Below are positions 7,621 through 11,202 of a stretch of 11,202 nt of DNA, piece after piece (the stretch's first letter is position 1; each line of letters starts with the position of its first letter). The translations under genes and the position numbers were made by a program. This stretch comes from Myxococcales bacterium UBA5297 (GTDB lineage Bacteria; Myxococcota; Myxococcia; Myxococcales; UBA5297), in NCBI GenBank assembly GCA_002408385.1, contig DHSB01000215.1, positions 1 to 11,202 of the forward strand. The letters are read 5' to 3'. The notes below the pieces were generated by a model. The model ran no database searches, was not told the origin of the DNA, and saw only the letters and a program-made list of their open reading frames with translations.

Positions 7621-7741
7621 TACGGCGACCGGGACGGCGGCGCTTCTTCCCTCTGCCCCCGGCCCACACTGCGCCCTCGACACCTCGCGCCCCGCGCCAG
7701 GCTCGGGCTCCTCGACTTGCTCGGGGTTAGCGGGGAGGCGT

Positions 7742-8644
7742 TCAACGCATCAGCAACAGCAACCCGACGAGCACGCCGGCGAGCGCTCCTGCCTTGCCGA
7801 TTCGGTTGCGCTCGCGAAAGGCGAGGCTGCCGACGGCGAAGCTGACGACGACGTTGCTGCGCCGGACGATGGAGACGACCGAGACGAGCGCGCCGGTCTG
7901 GGCGAGGGAGCGGAAGTAGAGGTTGTCGGCGGCGAGCAGCAGCGCGCCGACGGCAACTATCGACCAGCGCCAGCGAAAGGGGCTGCCCTGGGCGCGCCTC
8001 GGCCACCAGAGCGCGGCGACGAGAAGCCCCTGCAGTGCCGCGTTGTAGAGGGTGAACCAGAACTGCAGCGTCATCGGCGGCAGCGCCGCGCCTTGGAGCA
8101 GGTGCTTGTCGTAGAGCCCGCTGCAGGCGCCGACGAGCGTGCCGGCGAAGAGCATCCAGACCCAGCGGTCGCGGCCGAAGTGGATGCCCTCGGCCTTCCC
8201 GAGCACCGAGAAGGCGAAGTACGAGGCGACGATGGCGCCGATGCCGACCCATTGCAGTGGCGTGGGCTTCTCGCCGAAGAGCAGCACCGCACCGAGCAGC
8301 ACGAAGAGCGGCGCGGTCGCCCGCACCGGCGCGGCGATGGAGATGGGAAGCTGCTTGATGGCGAAGAAGGTGAGGCACCACGAGGCGGTGACGATGCCCG
8401 CCTTGGCGAGCACGAGCAGGTGGGCGCGCCAGGGCAGGGGCTCGACGAAGACCCCGACGGCCTGCGCGAGCCCGGGCGCGGCCCACGAGAGCAGCCCCGC
8501 GGGGAGCACCAGCGCCGAGCCGGCGAGGCTGCAGGCGAAGAGCACCGGCAAGACCGCGTTGGCGTTCAGCGAGGCCTTCTTGGCGACGTCGTAGAGGCCG
8601 AGGAAGAGCGCCGAGAGCAGCGCGAGCAGGAGCCAGGTGGTCAT
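7742..8644 (-). CDS. EamA-family (drug/metabolite transporter superfamily) permease
   Basis: A 300-residue inner-membrane protein, the usual length for this family. Hydrophobic segments along its whole length fit ten helices in two EamA halves, about 3-148 and 160-299. Family-like features include the helix pair AKAGIVTASWCLTFFAIKQL (80-99), SIAAPVRATAPLFVLLGAVLLFGEKP (102-127) with the conserved Pro/Arg and the GE after helix 4, and the C-terminal VSIVRRSNVVVSFAVGSLAFRERN (257-280), typical of EamA permeases. These carriers export or import small metabolites; the substrate cannot be predicted. The ATG at 8644 begins directly with helix 1 (MTTWLLLALLSALFLGLYDV), but no clear Shine-Dalgarno precedes it, so it may be leaderless or weakly translated. 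Residues 69-224 are duplicated at 21-488. It appears to be transcribed alone. Confidence 0.93.
   Translation of the reverse strand: MTTWLLLALLSALFLGLYDVAKKASLNANAVLPVLFACSLAGSALVLPAGLLSWAAPGLAQAVGVFVEPLPWRAHLLVLAKAGIVTASWCLTFFAIKQLPISIAAPVRATAPLFVLLGAVLLFGEKPTPLQWVGIGAIVASYFAFSVLGKAEGIHFGRDRWVWMLFAGTLVGACSGLYDKHLLQGAALPPMTLQFWFTLYNAALQGLLVAALWWPRRAQGSPFRWRWSIVAVGALLLAADNLYFRSLAQTGALVSVVSIVRRSNVVVSFAVGSLAFRERNRIGKAGALAGVLVGLLLLMR
7973..8440 (-). repeat. Parent segment of the long direct repeat (other copy 21-488)
   Basis: This internal part of the EamA gene aligns without gaps to 21-488 at about 95% identity, in the same orientation, 7,952 bases apart. Recombination between the two copies would delete or circularise everything between them, including the kinase gene and the fiber operon. 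Confidence 0.85.
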
Positions 8645-9073
8645 CGGTGGGGATCAGCAGGGCATGCGCCCGAACAAGCGCTTGAGACGAACGAGGAGGG
8701 CCGGTTTGCGCCGGACCTCCTAATGCTCACTGCCTGCGCACCATCGGCTGGAGGCCGTCGGCCCCGTCGTGGCCGTCAGGCTGTTGGGTAGCGCGGCTGG
8801 GCTTGCAGTGCCGGTAGCCAGAGGCGGGCCGCGAGCAGCGCGGGTAGACCCGAACGATTTCCATGGTTCAAGACCTCGCGCCGAGACCGCCGACGGCGTC
8901 GGCCGGGACGTCGAGCGCAAGAGTCCGGCGGAGATGCCGGCAGAGCGCGCGTACGGCGTGCGAAACCTACTGGAGCTCGGCAAAGGAGGCAGCCGGAGAT
9001 TCGCCGGGCGGCGCTCTCGGAGCGGGCGTTCGTCCCTCAAGCGGCCGCCCGAGCGCCCGCCATCCGGAACGGC
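8645..9073. other. Non-coding region upstream of the transporter gene
   Basis: The gap between two minus-strand genes, expected to carry the EamA promoter. Frames of about 106 codons (minus, 8720-9040) and 131 codons (plus, 8769-9164) cross it, but they lack ribosome binding sites, read as low-complexity Arg/Ser/Pro sequence and match nothing I know. A remnant gene cannot be excluded; I see no insertion-sequence ends. Confidence 0.5.
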
Positions 9074-9110
9074 AATAGAAAGAGGAGGGCTGGCACTGCC
9101 AGCCCTCCTC
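9074..9110 (-). terminator. Intrinsic terminator of the lamin-tail protein gene
   Basis: A perfect palindrome, GAGGAGGGCTGGCA (9082-9095) with TGCCAGCCCTCCTC (9097-9110), lies 48 bases past the stop at 9158-9160. On the minus strand it is followed by TTTCTATT, a proper T-rich tail, so it works in the direction of that gene. A second seven-base-pair hairpin, CGCAATC (9119-9125) with GATTGCG (9136-9142), sits between the stop and the terminator. Confidence 0.85.
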
Positions 9111-9157
9111 GTCGCTAACGCAATCGGGCCTTCGAGATTGCGACTTCTAGCCCGACC

Positions 9158-11202
9158 CTACTGACAGGCGGACACGGCCGTCGCGCTGTTGCGCGGTGCG
9201 GCCGGAGCGCCTGAGAAGTCGGCGGCGTTGTCGTTGGTGTCGGTGCAGCCGCCGTTGGCGCGGAACAGCGCGTCGCTGGCGCTGTGACCCGTTGCCGGAG
9301 CCGAGCCCTCGTAGTGGTTCGCGGTGGAGCCGTAGCCGACGAAGTCGAGGACGTCAGCAGACGTGTAGTCGGTGCCTATTGCCGTCTGGTTGCTGACGAG
9401 CGCGACCTTTCCGGCCGTACCTCCCATGGCCAGGCTGCTGGTCGTCTGATCGGCGGTCACCGGCAGATCGACTCCGCCAGTGCCGGCGCCTCCGGTCCGG
9501 ACGAGGAAGTAGCCGTTCGCGGGGATGCTGCCGCTCAGGTTGACCTTGTTGGTGGTGAAGCCGCCGGTAGCGGACGCGTACTGCAGCGACCACGAGGAGA
9601 GATCAATCGGCGACCCGGTGAGGTTGCGCAGCTCGATGAAGTCGTACTTGAGGGCCCCGCTGCTCGTTCCGCCACCCGGATAGAGCTGGCTGATGACGAC
9701 AGGGGAGCCGACCACGGGCGCGAAACCGGTGAACTCGCCATTCCAGGCGGCCGCGAGCGGCTCGCCGAGGGTGTCGGTGATCGTCTCGATGACGATGATG
9801 TCGTAGGAGACGCCCTCGGTCTGGGCCGCAGTGGTCAGCGTGATGGTCTTGCCGCTCACCACCGCCGCGCTGATCGCGAGGTCGGCGCCGCCGGCGCCGC
9901 TCTCGGCGATCGCGAACTGCGAGAAGTCCGAAAGGACGCTCGCGGGGTCGATGTTGCGGTCGAAGGTGACGACCACTTCGGTCGCCGAGCTGGCCGCAAC
10001 GCCCACGACGGCCGGAGCCGGGCAGACGATGGCCGCGAAATCGCCGATGTCGTAGGCCGAGGGCTGAGCGTTGGCGTTGTAGCGCCACATCACGCCGTAA
10101 TCGAGCTCGACCATGCAGCCCTGCACCAGGTTGTAGCCGTTCACGACGGAATCCGGCAGGCGCAGCTTGAGCGCCGAGCTGGGCGTGAGGGTGTCGGTCT
10201 GGATCTGCGCCGACTGGTGGCCGCTGCCGCCAAAGGAGAAGCTCGAGCTGATGGTCGCGGTGAAGGCGATCGCTTCGCTCTCGTAGCTGTCGAGCGCGGT
10301 GACGAGATTGTCCGCCAAGTCGACGTTCTGGACGAGCGTCGTGACGTCGTAGCTGGTCGAGGCGACGCCGAAGTTGACCAGGGCGGCGACCTGCTTGAGG
10401 CCGTTGGCGGTGGCCACCTCGGTCACGTCGAACGACACCACGTCACCGACGGCGACCTGCGGGTTGAGGGTCGCGGGGTCGACGGCGACGAAGATCGCCG
10501 GGCCGGCCTGCGCGCCCTGGACGAAGAAGCCTGCCGGGTCGCTGCTGCCGCCCTGCGGCTTGAGGTAGGTGACGACGGCGTTGTCGATGGGCAGCGCGAG
10601 GCCGGTGCCGTCGGCGGTCGCGCGCACCGCGGCGATCTGCGCGCTCGGGTCGGTGACCGCGGCGGTGATGGTCGCCACGCCGGCGCCGGTGTTGTTGCCG
10701 CTTCCGTCAGTCGTCTCGCACAGCGTCCAGCTCGTGCCGGCGTCGCCGGACATCGCGTAGAGGTAGTAGTAGGTGCCCGCGGTGTCGAAGACGAGGTCGG
10801 CCTGGTACTCGTCGTTGTTGCCGCTGGCGGCGGGGTTGAAGGCGGCGTCGATGCAGGTCATCGCCGCTATGTCCGAGCTCGCGCTGACCTGAGTCGCCGA
10901 GTAGCAGAGCTTCGCGCTCACGCCCGCGAGCTGGCCCGCGGCCGCGGTGCCGTCGCCGGAGGTCGAGTAGACCTGGCCGTAGATCGTCTCGGCCTCGCCG
11001 GTCGCCTTGCTGTAGCTGGCCGGATGCTGCACGTTGCACCACTCGATGTTGACCGTCGGGACGCTGTAGACGCAGGCGTTCTCGACGAGGGAGTAGCCCT
11101 CTTCGCAGCCTTCGCAAAGGTCGCCGGCGAAGTGGTTGACGCAGGTGCAGACGGCCTCGCCGTCCACGGGCGCGCAGGTGCCGCCGTTCTGGCAGGGGTT
11201 GG
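9158..11202 (-). CDS. Large secreted protein with EGF-like, Ig-like and lamin-tail domains (5' end beyond window)
   Basis: The frame is open to the window edge; the GTG at 11167 lies inside an EGF-like domain and is not the start, so at least 680 residues are seen and the N-terminus is missing. From the edge: an EGF-like domain (NPCQNGGTCAPV, then CTCVNHFAGDLC), a beta-sandwich domain around NIEWCNVQHPAS to TWTLCETTDG, an OB-like region (IDNAVVTYLKPQ ... GFFVQGAQ ... VAVGDVVSFDVTEV) resembling those of extracellular nucleases such as ExeM, a Big_5-type Ig-like domain (VVGVAASSATEVVVTFDRNI to GEFTGFAP), and a C-terminal lamin-tail domain (VVISQLYPGGG, YDFIELRNLTGSPIDLSSWS, ending GCTDTNDNAADF ... 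APRNS). No nuclease catalytic domain is seen in the visible part. Such proteins are secreted; lamin-tail domains often accompany extracellular nucleases or surface anchoring. No sorting signal of the MYXO-CTERM kind is present at the end. Confidence 0.9.
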   Translation of the reverse strand, partial: NPCQNGGTCAPVDGEAVCTCVNHFAGDLCEGCEEGYSLVENACVYSVPTVNIEWCNVQHPASYSKATGEAETIYGQVYSTSGDGTAAAGQLAGVSAKLCYSATQVSASSDIAAMTCIDAAFNPAASGNNDEYQADLVFDTAGTYYYLYAMSGDAGTSWTLCETTDGSGNNTGAGVATITAAVTDPSAQIAAVRATADGTGLALPIDNAVVTYLKPQGGSSDPAGFFVQGAQAGPAIFVAVDPATLNPQVAVGDVVSFDVTEVATANGLKQVAALVNFGVASTSYDVTTLVQNVDLADNLVTALDSYESEAIAFTATISSSFSFGGSGHQSAQIQTDTLTPSSALKLRLPDSVVNGYNLVQGCMVELDYGVMWRYNANAQPSAYDIGDFAAIVCPAPAVVGVAASSATEVVVTFDRNIDPASVLSDFSQFAIAESGAGGADLAISAAVVSGKTITLTTAAQTEGVSYDIIVIETITDTLGEPLAAAWNGEFTGFAPVVGSPVVISQLYPGGGTSSGALKYDFIELRNLTGSPIDLSSWSLQYASATGGFTTNKVNLSGSIPANGYFLVRTGGAGTGGVDLPVTADQTTSSLAMGGTAGKVALVSNQTAIGTDYTSADVLDFVGYGSTANHYEGSAPATGHSASDALFRANGGCTDTNDNAADFSGAPAAPRNSATAVSACQ

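Larger units (their letters stand above)
7267..7741. other. Non-coding spacer between fiber operon and transporter gene
   Basis: I see no supported gene in this convergent gap. Long frames crossing it are extensions of shadows of the neighbouring transporter gene. The right half is very GC-rich and contains imperfect repeats (listed separately). No clear intrinsic terminator for the minus-strand transporter gene is visible next to its stop at 7742. Confidence 0.6.

Noticed and set aside
7466..8791. 441-codon plus-strand frame across the transporter gene
   Set aside because: It is the antisense shadow of the EamA gene: Arg/Glu/Pro-rich, no ribosome binding site, while the minus strand gives a clear ten-helix permease.
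8890..8902. CCGACGGCGTCGG palindrome as a regulator site for the transporter
   Set aside because: It is about 250 bases from the start codon and such short GC palindromes are expected by chance at this composition.
8720..9164. Overlapping plus and minus frames of 106 and 131 codons in the spacer upstream of the transporter
   Set aside because: Low-complexity Arg/Ser/Pro sequence, no ribosome binding site and no recognisable family; the plus frame also runs through the terminator palindrome.

Overview
The window looks like a high-GC (roughly two-thirds G+C by eye) chromosomal segment from a myxobacterium-like, deltaproteobacterial-type organism (Myxococcota or a relative). The evidence is gene style rather than any marker gene: a Hanks-type Ser/Thr kinase with a long Pro/Ala linker and C-terminal PEGA repeats, a small TPR-like protein ending in a WWFW-type membrane anchor, a lipoprotein with a MopE-type Asp/Cys metal-binding motif, a secreted fiber-like protein, and a large EGF/Ig-like/lamin-tail surface protein. 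There are no rRNA or tRNA genes, CRISPR arrays or intact mobile elements that I can see.

Layout. 1-488 (minus): an internal fragment of a DMT/EamA transporter gene, an ungapped ~95% copy of part of the intact gene at 7742-8644. 489-857: no supported gene, but a minus-strand frame stays open in the same phase as the fragment. 858-1915 (plus): two genes overlapping by ATGA, an exported TPR-like membrane-anchored protein and a lipoprotein. 1916-2261: convergent spacer. 2262-4496 (minus): 744-residue Ser/Thr kinase. 4497-4928: divergent promoter region. 4929-7219 (plus): two-gene operon of a MopE-motif lipoprotein and a fiber-like protein ending in an H-type-lectin-like domain, closed by a strong hairpin. 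7220-7741: non-coding, with imperfect 39-bp repeats. 7742-8644 (minus): intact EamA-family transporter. 8645-9157: non-coding, ending in a strong terminator that belongs to the last gene. 9158-11202 (minus, 5' end beyond the window): large secreted protein with EGF-like, Ig-like and lamin-tail domains.

How the parts relate. Most products are envelope or secreted proteins: two lipoproteins, a membrane-anchored TPR-like protein, a receptor-like kinase with an extracytoplasmic PEGA part, a fiber/lectin and a lamin-tail surface protein. That fits an accessory cell-surface locus. I infer no shared pathway beyond the two tight operons. The most notable signals are the marked drop in third-position GC over the C-terminal lectin domain of the fiber gene (about 91% in the N-terminal part, about 49% at the end, hand counted), which suggests an exchanged binding tip, and the in-phase partial duplication of the transporter gene as direct repeats 7,952 bp apart.
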